A stretch of 5,178 nt of DNA, taken from contig CAYRNW010000046.1 of the NCBI GenBank assembly GCA_964425745.1, forward strand, positions 1 through 5,178, given 5' to 3'. The notes under the pieces are model-generated. The model was not told the origin of the DNA, searched no databases, and saw nothing but the letters and a program-made list of their open reading frames with translations. Shown in pieces: positions 1 to 5,178 of this stretch. The position numbers and the translations under genes were made by a program. Numbering within the stretch: position 1 is the first letter of the stretch; each line of letters starts with the position of its first letter. The DNA comes from CALCNS01 sp964425745 (GTDB taxonomy: Bacteria; Bacillota; JAAYKD01).

Positions 1-51
1 ACTTTCGTAGCCCTTGGCTCTGTTTTTTTGGGCCTGTTTTGCTACAGCCCC

Positions 52-80
52 TTTACATTTTTATGGGAGTATGCTAATAT
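52..80 (+). promoter_or_regulatory. Sigma-A-type promoter for the MFS gene
   Basis: TTTACA at 52-57 matches five of six bases of the -35 consensus. It is followed after exactly 17 bases by TAATAT at 75-80, four of six for the -10 box. A TGC just before the -10 (72-74) makes it an extended -10 element. Transcription would start near 87, giving a leader of about 28 bases. This is read from sequence only. Confidence 0.6.
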
Positions 81-114
81 TACGTATATAGTAATAATCT
101 TTGTAGGGTAAGGA

Positions 115-1368
115 ATGACGAGCGTGAGTGATGCAATACAACGAAAAAGCCCTTTTTCCGCGTTAAAAAACCCAAATTTCCGCCTTTTCTGGACTGGAAG
201 AGCCGTAAGCTTAATTGGGTCATGGGTACAGCGAGCCAGCCAATCTTGGCTGGTTTTACAAATGACCGATTCTCCCTTAAAACTGGGCTTGGTCAATGCA
301 GCACGGTTTTTACCGGTCATTTTTCTATCGTTGTTTGCCGGAGTTTTGTGTGATCGCGTCTCCAAGAAGAAAGTCATTTTGTTCACACAAACCGGGCTGA
401 TGCTGCAGGCGCTGATTCTATCGATTTTAGTCTTCACCAACACAGTTCAATATTGGCACATCTTGCTTTTGTCGATCATGGATGGCATTTGCACCGCCTT
501 CGATAACCCGGCCCGCCAGTCGATGATCAGCGATACGGTACCGCGGGAAGACGTCTTGAATGCAATTTCGCTAAACTCTGCCATTGTCAATGGCGCTCGT
601 ATTATTGGACCTGCGATTGGTGGATTTGCCATGGATGTCTTTGGCGCGGCGTTGGCCTTTTTTATCAATGCCATCAGTTTCTTGTTTGTAATTGTTGCTT
701 TGCTAATGATGAAGCTGCCGACGAAGTTGAGCAGTGTTAAGAAGAAGGGAACCATGAGCGAGATCAAAGAGGGGTTACAATATGCACTGAAAACTCCCAC
801 CATCCGCACGGTTTTGGGAATGGTCAGCTTCACCAGCATGTTTGCTTTGAATTTGTCGGTCTTGGTGCCGGTTTTCGCGGCGCAAGTGCTCGATATGAGT
901 GCTACCGGTTATGGGCTTCTGATGTCTTTCATGGGTGCGGGAGCTGTGCTGGGTGCAATTAGCTTGGCTTCCTTGTCGCATCGGGGTCCGCAAACCATGC
1001 TGATTTACATCGGCGCTGCCGCTGTTTGTATTCTGGAGATGACGATGATTCTACCCCACACCTTTGCTACCGCAGCAATGGTCATGTTCTTTATTGGCTT
1101 GATGCAGATCACCTACAGCGCCACCTGCAATTCAACCTTACAACTCACCGCACCCGATCATCTGCGCGGGCGGGTGATGTCGCTTTATTCCATGCTTAAT
1201 GGGGGTGTGACCCCCTTTGGAAATACGATTGCCGGAGCCGTCACAGAGTTTGGTGGTGCGGGAGTCGGCTTCTTCTTCTGCGGCTTTATGGGCTTGTGCT
1301 CTACTGCGTTCCTTTTCAGCCAACACCGAAGACATAGTCGCGTGGAAGATCAAAAACTAGGGTTTTAA
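115..1368 (+). CDS. MFS transporter, EntS/MFS_3-like exporter
   Basis: This is a 417-residue major facilitator superfamily protein of the usual 12-helix length, acting in the cytoplasmic membrane. The N-terminal stretch with FSALKNPNFRLFW, the helix 2-3 loop GVLCDRVSKKK (76-86, motif A with Asp80 and Arg81), DNPARQS near 130-136 and a second motif-A-like loop LRGRVMS (350-356) are typical of the MFS_3 / enterobactin-exporter-like group. Members are usually annotated as proton-driven exporters of siderophores, drugs or unknown compounds; the substrate here cannot be told. A basic, polar stretch (about 201-218) forms the central cytoplasmic loop. Start choice is uncertain: ATG at 115 has TAGGGT about six bases upstream, but AAGGA at 110-114 abuts it and would better suit GTG at 124 (codon 4). 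The gene has its own promoter, no partner on the same strand, and is convergent with the glycosylase-like gene. Confidence 0.9.
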   Translation: MTSVSDAIQRKSPFSALKNPNFRLFWTGRAVSLIGSWVQRASQSWLVLQMTDSPLKLGLVNAARFLPVIFLSLFAGVLCDRVSKKKVILFTQTGLMLQALILSILVFTNTVQYWHILLLSIMDGICTAFDNPARQSMISDTVPREDVLNAISLNSAIVNGARIIGPAIGGFAMDVFGAALAFFINAISFLFVIVALLMMKLPTKLSSVKKKGTMSEIKEGLQYALKTPTIRTVLGMVSFTSMFALNLSVLVPVFAAQVLDMSATGYGLLMSFMGAGAVLGAISLASLSHRGPQTMLIYIGAAAVCILEMTMILPHTFATAAMVMFFIGLMQITYSATCNSTLQLTAPDHLRGRVMSLYSMLNGGVTPFGNTIAGAVTEFGGAGVGFFFCGFMGLCSTAFLFSQHRRHSRVEDQKLGF

Positions 1369-1374
1369 CAAGGC

Positions 1375-1395
1375 GCACATTTTTCGCGTATGTGC
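1375..1395 (+). terminator. Weak hairpin after the MFS stop codon
   Basis: GCACAT at 1375-1380 pairs with ATGTGC at 1390-1395 around a 9-base loop, seven bases after the TAA, and is followed by ATTATTT. The stem is only six pairs and the T-tract is broken, so it is at best a weak intrinsic terminator. The larger palindrome immediately downstream may contribute. Confidence 0.3.
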
Positions 1396-1397
1396 AT

Positions 1398-1434
1398 TAT
1401 TTCGCAGTAGGGGTCAGACCCCTACTGCGAAATA
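1398..1434. repeat. Perfect 37-base palindrome, GGGGTCAGACCCC core (left copy)
   Basis: Arms of 18 bases (1398-1415 and 1417-1434) are perfect reverse complements around a single central A. The outer arm reads ATTTCGCA and the core GGGGTC. A related 37-base element lies at 5018-5054. It sits between the two convergent genes and lacks a T-tract, so it looks more like an intergenic REP-type repeat than a normal terminator, though it would also form a strong hairpin in RNA from either strand. Confidence 0.85.
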
Positions 1435-1461
1435 TCCAAATAAAAGGAAATTATCGAGAGC

Positions 1462-1477
1462 AGAGAACCGTCCCCAA
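1462..1477 (-). repeat. GGGGACGG box, left copy
   Basis: On the minus strand this reads TTGGGGACGGTTCTCT and begins four bases after the stop codon of the glycosylase-like gene. It matches the box at 4941-4956 at 15 of 16 positions, in the opposite orientation on the chromosome. From memory, such GGGGACGGTTC boxes are scattered near gene ends in several clostridial genomes, sometimes beside IS200-like transposases; that recollection was not checked. Confidence 0.75.
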
Positions 1478-1481
1478 GATA

Positions 1482-2303
1482 TTATAAGGGTTGACAGGTG
1501 GGGCAGTAGTAAACGCTGCCGCCCATGTAAGCTTCTTTGATGATCGTGTCTCCGCATCGTGGGCAAGGATTCTTGATGCCGTTTTTCGACATCACCGTTT
1601 GATATCCACCCGGTTGTCCAAAGAGGTTGTTTTCCGTATCACGCCCCCCCAGCTGCGTCATTTCCGCAAGGGTTTCTTTAAGAGTTTGATACAGCTTGTT
1701 GAATTCCACTTCTGACATGCTTGAAATTTTTCGTTTGGGGTGAATTCCCGCATTCCAAAGGATATCTTGCAGCGCGCCATTGCCCAAACCGGGAATGCGC
1801 TGCTCGGTTGCCAAAAAAGCCTTTGCGGAAAGCTTGCCTTGACCCTGATCGATCTTCTTAAAATGCTCGTAGTCAAAGGTATTGGACAACGGTGAGACTG
1901 CATTACAGGCTTTCAGGTAATAAGGATTGTCGAAGCCTCCCTCCTGAAAGGCCCAAATCCCACCATACATAGCAATACTGACATACAACCCGCTTCCATC
2001 GGCGAACTCAAGTTGCAGCTGATGCTTGACGGGCTTTTTTTCTTCCTTGGTATAAAACCGGGGAACTGCTCCATCTCCCAGAACAATTCTCATCTCATCA
2101 AACCACAACTCAATCATCCCAGACTGTGCTTTGCAACCTTGAAAGGTCTTCCCTTCTAACTTCTCCCCATACGCTTCTGGATCTCCGATATACCAGGCAA
2201 ATTTGTGGGGACTAAAATTCGCTTTTGCCTGCACAATTGTTTTGTTCACCAGTGTTTCTTGCATTTGGCGACAAATCGAAACTGCTTCCGGAATCTCAAT
2301 CAT
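1482..2303 (-). CDS. Fpg/Nei-family DNA glycosylase homologue lacking catalytic proline
   Basis: The product is 273 residues, the normal length for the formamidopyrimidine-DNA glycosylase / endonuclease VIII family, which excises oxidised bases and nicks abasic sites. It keeps the opening pattern MIEIPEA, the helix-two-turn-helix DNA-binding segment with PGLGN (171-175) and NAGIHPKR (184-191), and a C-terminal C-X2-C-X16-C-X2-C zinc finger (Cys247, 250, 267, 270). However, residue 2 is Ile where Fpg and Nei need Pro as the Schiff-base nucleophile. The region aligning to Fpg Lys57 reads AQSG, and the zinc-finger Arg is Gly262. The Fpg motif HLGMSG is VLGDGA here. I recall similar MIEIPEA proteins in other clostridia, so this is probably a conserved divergent subfamily rather than decay. 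The start is ATG at 2303, supported by AAAGGGAGG seven bases upstream and by family alignment, although the frame is open nine codons further. It overlaps the upstream lyase gene by eight bases. Confidence 0.85.
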   Translation of the reverse strand: MIEIPEAVSICRQMQETLVNKTIVQAKANFSPHKFAWYIGDPEAYGEKLEGKTFQGCKAQSGMIELWFDEMRIVLGDGAVPRFYTKEEKKPVKHQLQLEFADGSGLYVSIAMYGGIWAFQEGGFDNPYYLKACNAVSPLSNTFDYEHFKKIDQGQGKLSAKAFLATEQRIPGLGNGALQDILWNAGIHPKRKISSMSEVEFNKLYQTLKETLAEMTQLGGRDTENNLFGQPGGYQTVMSKNGIKNPCPRCGDTIIKEAYMGGSVYYCPTCQPL

Positions 2304-3495
2304 AAACAAACCTCCCTTTGTATTTCTCAATCCCCTTAAGGTAACTAATGGGATCGGTATCTCCTTCGCTGTTAATGCATAAAACTCGCGAGTCTTGGTT
2401 CAGCTGTAATCTTTCTTTAAGATGCGCCTGCTCTGGGTCACTCAACAATTGCCAAACAAGAGCGAAGCCAGCTGCCCCACTCTCTCCGGAAACAATGGAT
2501 GGATCCCCCGCTAACGGATACGCTAATCTGGACATCGCTTCTTCCGCCCAATCGTCGGGTATGGAGAAAAACCAATCTCCAACATTTTGTAAAATTGGCC
2601 AAGCAATGGGGTTGACTTCTCCGCAGGCTAAGCCGGCCATGATTGTCTGTAAATCGCCTTCGACCTTGTGACATTGACCATCAGCGGCTGTGACACTGGC
2701 ATAGCAACAATGGGCTGCATTAGGTTCAACAACAACCACCAACGGCCTCTTCTCCGGTTCAAGCGCAGCAAAGAAACCCATCACCGCACCAGCCAGAGAA
2801 CCGACGCCTGCTTGCAGAAATAGATGTGTGGGCAGTTGTCTATCGGTTTGCTCCCATGCCTCTACGGCCAGGGTGGTATAGCCTTGCATGATCCAGCGGG
2901 GAACTTTTTCATAACCCGACCAAGCAGTGTCTTGGACAACTTCCCAACCAAATTCGTTGGCTCGTTCAGCTGCCAAACGAACGGCATCGTCGTAATTCAT
3001 TGGCACAATCTCAGCATGTGCACCGAGCGCTTGAATTCGCTTTAAACGAGCCGGACTGCTCCCTTGCGGCATATAAACCACGCACTTGGCACCCAGCAAT
3101 GCCGCTGTCCAAGCCACACCATAACCATGGTTACCATCGGTCGCTGTGACAAAGGTCATCTTTTCAGCTTGCTTGCGAATAAACTCGGTCTGCAAGCGTT
3201 GAAAACTAAGTTCTTCCAACGAGATGCCAAAGCGTTCAGCAATAATACAGCCCATGGCATAGCTGCCTCCCAACGCTTTAAAGGCATTCAAGCCAAAGCG
3301 AAGAGACTCGTCCTTGAGCATGATTTCCTGAACCCCCAGCTGAGTTGCTAAACTTTTCAAGCGATGAAGCGGGGTCGAACGATAGAAAGGCAGTGTTTCA
3401 TGAAAACTCTTTGCGGAGTGAGCTGCCTTCAAAGACAGCCATTGAGGTGTCATGAATGGTTGCTGAAAAGGCTTTTGTTCATAGTATAACAGCAT
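2296..3495 (-). CDS. dpaL: Diaminopropionate ammonia-lyase
   Basis: This 399-residue protein matches the PLP-dependent fold-type II diaminopropionate ammonia-lyase family (E. coli YgeX, about 398 residues), a cytosolic enzyme that converts 2,3-diaminopropionate to pyruvate and two ammonia. Visible signatures are the PLP-lysine segment GLNAFKALGGSYA (Lys73), ATDGNHGYG (118-126, Asp120), the second acidic residue Asp189 in VQDTAWSGYEKVP, and the glycine-rich QAGVGSLAGAVMG (228-240). In the studied enterobacterial enzymes the PLP lysine and aspartates at 120 and 189 are the catalytic residues, and all have counterparts here, so activity is expected. The C-terminal LCINSEGDTDP is also typical. 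ATG at 3495 has AGGAGGT at 3501-3507. It is first in a two-gene unit with the glycosylase-like gene, whose start overlaps its stop (ATGATTGA), and is divergent from the desulfidase-like gene. The usual purine- or hydantoin-degradation neighbours of ygeX are not seen. Confidence 0.92.
   Translation of the reverse strand: MLLYYEQKPFQQPFMTPQWLSLKAAHSAKSFHETLPFYRSTPLHRLKSLATQLGVQEIMLKDESLRFGLNAFKALGGSYAMGCIIAERFGISLEELSFQRLQTEFIRKQAEKMTFVTATDGNHGYGVAWTAALLGAKCVVYMPQGSSPARLKRIQALGAHAEIVPMNYDDAVRLAAERANEFGWEVVQDTAWSGYEKVPRWIMQGYTTLAVEAWEQTDRQLPTHLFLQAGVGSLAGAVMGFFAALEPEKRPLVVVVEPNAAHCCYASVTAADGQCHKVEGDLQTIMAGLACGEVNPIAWPILQNVGDWFFSIPDDWAEEAMSRLAYPLAGDPSIVSGESGAAGFALVWQLLSDPEQAHLKERLQLNQDSRVLCINSEGDTDPISYLKGIEKYKGRFVYD
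2311..2319 (-). promoter_or_regulatory. RBS fixing the glycosylase-like start
   Basis: The minus strand reads AAAGGGAGG here, seven bases before ATG at 2303. It lies inside the end of the diaminopropionate ammonia-lyase coding region. It favours the internal ATG over the longer in-frame start at 2330, which would lie upstream of this site. Confidence 0.7.
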
Positions 3496-3500
3496 GCGAA

Positions 3501-3507
3501 ACCTCCT
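3501..3507 (-). promoter_or_regulatory. RBS of dpaL
   Basis: The minus strand carries AGGAGGT five bases before ATG at 3495. It is a near-perfect Shine-Dalgarno sequence and supports this start over the internal Met15. Confidence 0.75.
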
Positions 3508-3597
3508 ATGACGTTTGTTATGGAGAGAATTCTTGATTCACAGAGAAAGACCTTTGATTTCTTTCAGCGAGGCAGGAGTTTCCGAGCTGTTCATGGT

Positions 3598-3620
3598 ATT
3601 CTATGCGGTAGAAATAGAAT
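3598..3620. promoter_or_regulatory. Dyad in the divergent intergenic region, possible operator/promoter
   Basis: ATTCTAT at 3598-3604 is the exact reverse complement of ATAGAAT at 3614-3620, with nine bases between. Each arm contains TAGAAT reading outward (3615-3620 on +, 3598-3603 on -), five of six matches to the -10 consensus, so the dyad could hold back-to-back -10 boxes or a regulator site serving both genes. No convincing -35 box is seen on either strand, so the role is a guess. Confidence 0.3.
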
Positions 3621-3626
3621 CCAAAT

Positions 3627-3633
3627 GAGGAGG
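3627..3633 (+). promoter_or_regulatory. RBS of the desulfidase-like gene
   Basis: GAGGAGG ends eight bases before ATG at 3642, a strong Shine-Dalgarno sequence at good spacing that fixes this start. Confidence 0.75.
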
Positions 3634-3641
3634 AAGAAACA

Positions 3642-4940
3642 ATGCATCCGTTAACATCGTTGATCCAATCGGATATGAAGCCTGCCTTCGGTGTCACAGA
3701 ACCCGGAGCAATCGCCTACGCTACAGCACTAGCCAAGAGTTACACCAAAGGCGAACTGAAGGCGATCCATTTGAGTTTGAATTCGGGCATGTACAAAAAT
3801 GCTTTCACCTGTGGCATTCCTAATACCGATCAAATCGGCAATCTCTATGCGGCCGCTTTAGGGGCTGCGGTCAATATGCCAGACTTCGGTTTAGAAATGC
3901 TGAGCAAGGTCGGCGAGACGCATAGAAAGCAAGCGGAAGAGTGGGTAAAGGCAGGGATGATCAGCGCAACCGTTGCCATGGTCAGTTCGAGAATCTACAT
4001 TCAAGCTCGCGTAGAAGCCGGTGAGGATGTTTGTACCGTTACCATAAGGGATAAGCATACACAGGTAGAAGAAATCCGCTTAAACGAAGCCGTTTTATGT
4101 TGGACTAAAGTCAATGAAGAACCTGCGGAAGAGAGCGAAGACGCTGGGGATAAGGATAAAGGAGTAAACGTTCACGATTATAGCTTTCAACAAATGATTG
4201 AATTCGCTGAAACCGTGGATTTGAGCGAGATTCTTTTCTTGAAAGCAGCTTATGACATGAACATTGAACTTTTCCAATTGGGGTTAAGCTCCAGCCGAAC
4301 CACCTTTGCACCCTCGTTACATCAGCAAAACGGGTGTCAAGTGATTTCGAAAAACGAGCGAGCTACGGCGCAATTGCTTTGTAATGGTGCAATTGAAGCG
4401 CGAGTCATCGGTTTAGAAAAACCCGCCATGAGTATCGCTGGCAGCGGAGCCCATGGTATCATTTGCACGATGCCGCTTTATGCAGTTCAGCAAGTCAATG
4501 GGCTTAGCGAAGAAAAGTTGCTACGAGCTACGGCGATTTCAGATTTGATTACCGAATATATCAAGGAATACTCCGGTAGATTATCGGCATTTTGCGGTTG
4601 TGGAGTTGCTTCCGGAACGGCAATGGCCTGTGCTATGGCGTGGTTGAAGGGAGCAAGTTTAGAGCAAATTGAAAAAGTAGTCTATAATATGGCTTCCGGG
4701 ATCACCGGAATGATTTGCGATGGTGGCAACCAGGGGTGTACCATGAAAGGCATCGTGGCGGTGGATGCGGCTTTCAGAGCAGTGGAATTTGCAATGATGA
4801 ATGTTGCGGTCGATTCTAGACACGGAATCAATGGAGCTACGCCAGAGGACACCTTCCGCCAAATGGGTTTAATCGCTTCTCCAGGGATGGAAGCCACTGA
4901 AAAGACAATTGTTGATATCATGGAGAACAAAAAAATATAG
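3642..4940 (+). CDS. L-cysteine desulfidase / UPF0597 (CyuA/YhaM) family protein, GVTEP variant
   Basis: The 432-residue product matches the UPF0597 / serine dehydratase alpha-like family (E. coli CyuA/YhaM, about 436 residues; Methanocaldococcus L-cysteine desulfidase), soluble iron-sulfur lyases that turn cysteine into pyruvate, ammonia and sulfide. Diagnostic segments are FGVTEPGAIAYA (16-27), AGSGAHGI (266-273), FCGCGVASGTAMA (317-329) and ITGMICDGGNQGC (354-366). Cys318, Cys320, Cys359 and Cys366 lie where the family keeps cluster-binding or conserved cysteines. The N-terminal motif, normally GCTEP, is GVTEP, so Val18 replaces a conserved Cys. Either a different cluster ligand is used, the substrate differs, or the enzyme is altered. 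A Glu/Asp/Lys-rich linker occupies about 159-174. The protein is full length with no frameshift, and its stop is directly followed by a GGGGACGG box. Family assignment is firm; the cysteine desulfidase activity is not, so no gene symbol is given. Confidence 0.85.
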   Translation: MHPLTSLIQSDMKPAFGVTEPGAIAYATALAKSYTKGELKAIHLSLNSGMYKNAFTCGIPNTDQIGNLYAAALGAAVNMPDFGLEMLSKVGETHRKQAEEWVKAGMISATVAMVSSRIYIQARVEAGEDVCTVTIRDKHTQVEEIRLNEAVLCWTKVNEEPAEESEDAGDKDKGVNVHDYSFQQMIEFAETVDLSEILFLKAAYDMNIELFQLGLSSSRTTFAPSLHQQNGCQVISKNERATAQLLCNGAIEARVIGLEKPAMSIAGSGAHGIICTMPLYAVQQVNGLSEEKLLRATAISDLITEYIKEYSGRLSAFCGCGVASGTAMACAMAWLKGASLEQIEKVVYNMASGITGMICDGGNQGCTMKGIVAVDAAFRAVEFAMMNVAVDSRHGINGATPEDTFRQMGLIASPGMEATEKTIVDIMENKKI

Positions 4941-4956
4941 TTGGGGACGGTTCCCT
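4941..4956 (+). repeat. GGGGACGG box, right copy
   Basis: TTGGGGACGGTTCCCT starts on the base after the TAG of the desulfidase-like gene. It has the same orientation relative to its gene as the left copy (1462-1477) and differs from it at one position in 16. Together the two copies bracket the three-gene block as an inverted pair. Confidence 0.75.
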
Positions 4957-4994
4957 CCCCTCCAAAATCCCCAGTTCTTTGGTAATTTTCAAGC

Positions 4995-5009
4995 AGGGGT
5001 CTGACCCCT
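4995..5009. repeat. Short GGGGTCTGACCCC palindrome
   Basis: AGGGGTC and GACCCCT are perfect 7-base arms around a central T. It shares the core of the two 37-base palindromes but lacks the TTTCGCA outer arms, so it looks like a reduced member of the same family. Confidence 0.7.
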
Positions 5010-5017
5010 CTGGTAAG

Positions 5018-5054
5018 AATTTCGCACGAGGGGTCTGACCCCAGGTGCGAAATT
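5018..5054. repeat. 37-base palindrome, GGGGTCTGACCCC core (right copy)
   Basis: The arms pair across 16 of 18 positions around T5036; the two mismatches are adjacent (5028 with 5044, and 5029 with 5043). Length, TTTCGCA outer arm and GGGGTC core agree with 1398-1434. At two pairs (outermost, and tenth from the outside) the two copies carry swapped but still complementary bases, which argues that the stem itself matters. Confidence 0.8.
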
Positions 5055-5066
5055 TCGGTGCGAAAT
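5044..5066 (+). repeat. Direct repeat GGTGCGAAAT x2
   Basis: GGTGCGAAAT occurs at 5044-5053 and again at 5057-5066, a 13-base period. The second copy also closes a small hairpin, ATTTCG and CGAAAT with a 3-base loop (5052-5066). It looks like a partial extra copy of the palindrome arm. Confidence 0.6.
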
Positions 5067-5070
5067 CGCT

Positions 5071-5113
5071 AAAAAAAGCAGAACACACAAATGAATGTGT
5101 GTTCTGCTTTTTT
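5071..5113. terminator. Strong bidirectional intrinsic terminator
   Basis: A perfect 12-base stem (5078-5089 with 5096-5107) with loop AATGAA is flanked by seven A before it and six T after it, so a U-tract is made in both directions. On the minus strand it lies a few bases after the 5S rRNA 3' end and would end the rRNA operon. On the plus strand it can stop transcripts from the desulfidase-like gene. Confidence 0.9.
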
Positions 5114-5117
5114 GTTT

Positions 5118-5178
5118 GCCCGACAGTTACCTACTCTCCCAGAGGGTTGCCCCTCAAGTACCATCGGCGTGGGAAGGC
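5118..5178 (-). rRNA. rrf: 5S rRNA, 3' part (runs off the window)
   Basis: Read on the minus strand, this carries the standard 5S 3' half: CGCCGATGGTACTTG, then a GGGGCAACCCTCTGGGAGAG-type stem, then AGTAGGTAACTGTCGGGC. About 61 of roughly 117 bases are present; the 5' half is beyond the right edge. The exact mature 3' end near 5118 is estimated. A 16S-23S-5S operon transcribed leftward toward this window is expected to the right. Confidence 0.92.

Noticed and set aside
30..50. Hairpin GGGCCTG with CAGCCC near the left edge as a terminator of an upstream gene
   Set aside because: It has six pairs with a bulge and no proper T-tract after it on either strand; too weak to annotate without the sequence to the left.
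42..443. Open frame of 133 codons on the minus strand over the 5' end of the MFS gene
   Set aside because: It lies opposite a clear MFS coding region, resembles no family I know, and covers the promoter region; it is an antisense shadow.
2304..2330. Longer start of the glycosylase-like gene (MRNTKGGLF extension)
   Set aside because: The strong ribosome binding site at 2311-2319 is inside this extension and the family begins at MIEIPEA; the longer form would bury the conserved N-terminus.
3064..3351. Plus-strand open frames opposite dpaL
   Set aside because: They are antisense to a well-supported gene with conserved catalytic motifs and show no recognisable protein family.
1398..5054. Composite transposon or insertion sequence
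   Set aside because: No transposase, no target-site duplication visible, and the repeats sit at gene ends as REP-type elements do; kept only as a finding about the repeats.
4995..5066. CRISPR-like repeats
   Set aside because: The units are palindromes of unequal length without regular spacers.

Overview
The window looks like a chromosomal segment of a low-to-middle GC Firmicute, most likely a clostridium in the broad sense (for example the Peptococcaceae-type lineages). The reasons are strong AGGAGG-type ribosome binding sites, a sigma-A-like promoter, clostridial-looking proteins and the 3' end of a bacterial 5S rRNA. Species cannot be fixed from the sequence alone.

Layout, left to right. 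A 114-base leader carries a good promoter for a 12-helix MFS exporter (115-1368, +). A short convergent intergenic region (1369-1481) holds a 37-base palindrome and a GGGGACGG box. Next is a minus-strand pair: a diaminopropionate ammonia-lyase (2296-3495) followed, with an 8-base overlap, by an Fpg/Nei-family DNA glycosylase homologue (1482-2303). A 146-base divergent intergenic region separates this pair from a plus-strand gene of the L-cysteine desulfidase / UPF0597 (CyuA/YhaM) family (3642-4940). After its stop come a second GGGGACGG box, two more palindromes with the GGGGTCWGACCCC core, a strong bidirectional terminator, and the 3' end of a 5S rRNA gene on the minus strand, which must belong to an rRNA operon lying to the right.

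How the parts may work together. The two divergent enzymes belong to families that release ammonia from small amino acids by elimination. Diaminopropionate gives pyruvate and two ammonia; the desulfidase family gives pyruvate, ammonia and sulfide from cysteine. A shared catabolic or detoxifying role is plausible but inferred. The glycosylase homologue appears translationally coupled to the lyase although no metabolic link is known.

The most noteworthy points are these. The glycosylase homologue keeps the fold signatures (H2TH motif, C4 zinc finger) but lacks the N-terminal catalytic proline and apparently the other key active-site residues. The desulfidase homologue has GVTEP where the family usually has GCTEP, so it lacks a conserved cysteine. 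The three-gene block is bounded by mirror-image copies of a two-part intergenic repeat that resembles REP-type elements. No transposase, CRISPR array or tRNA is visible.
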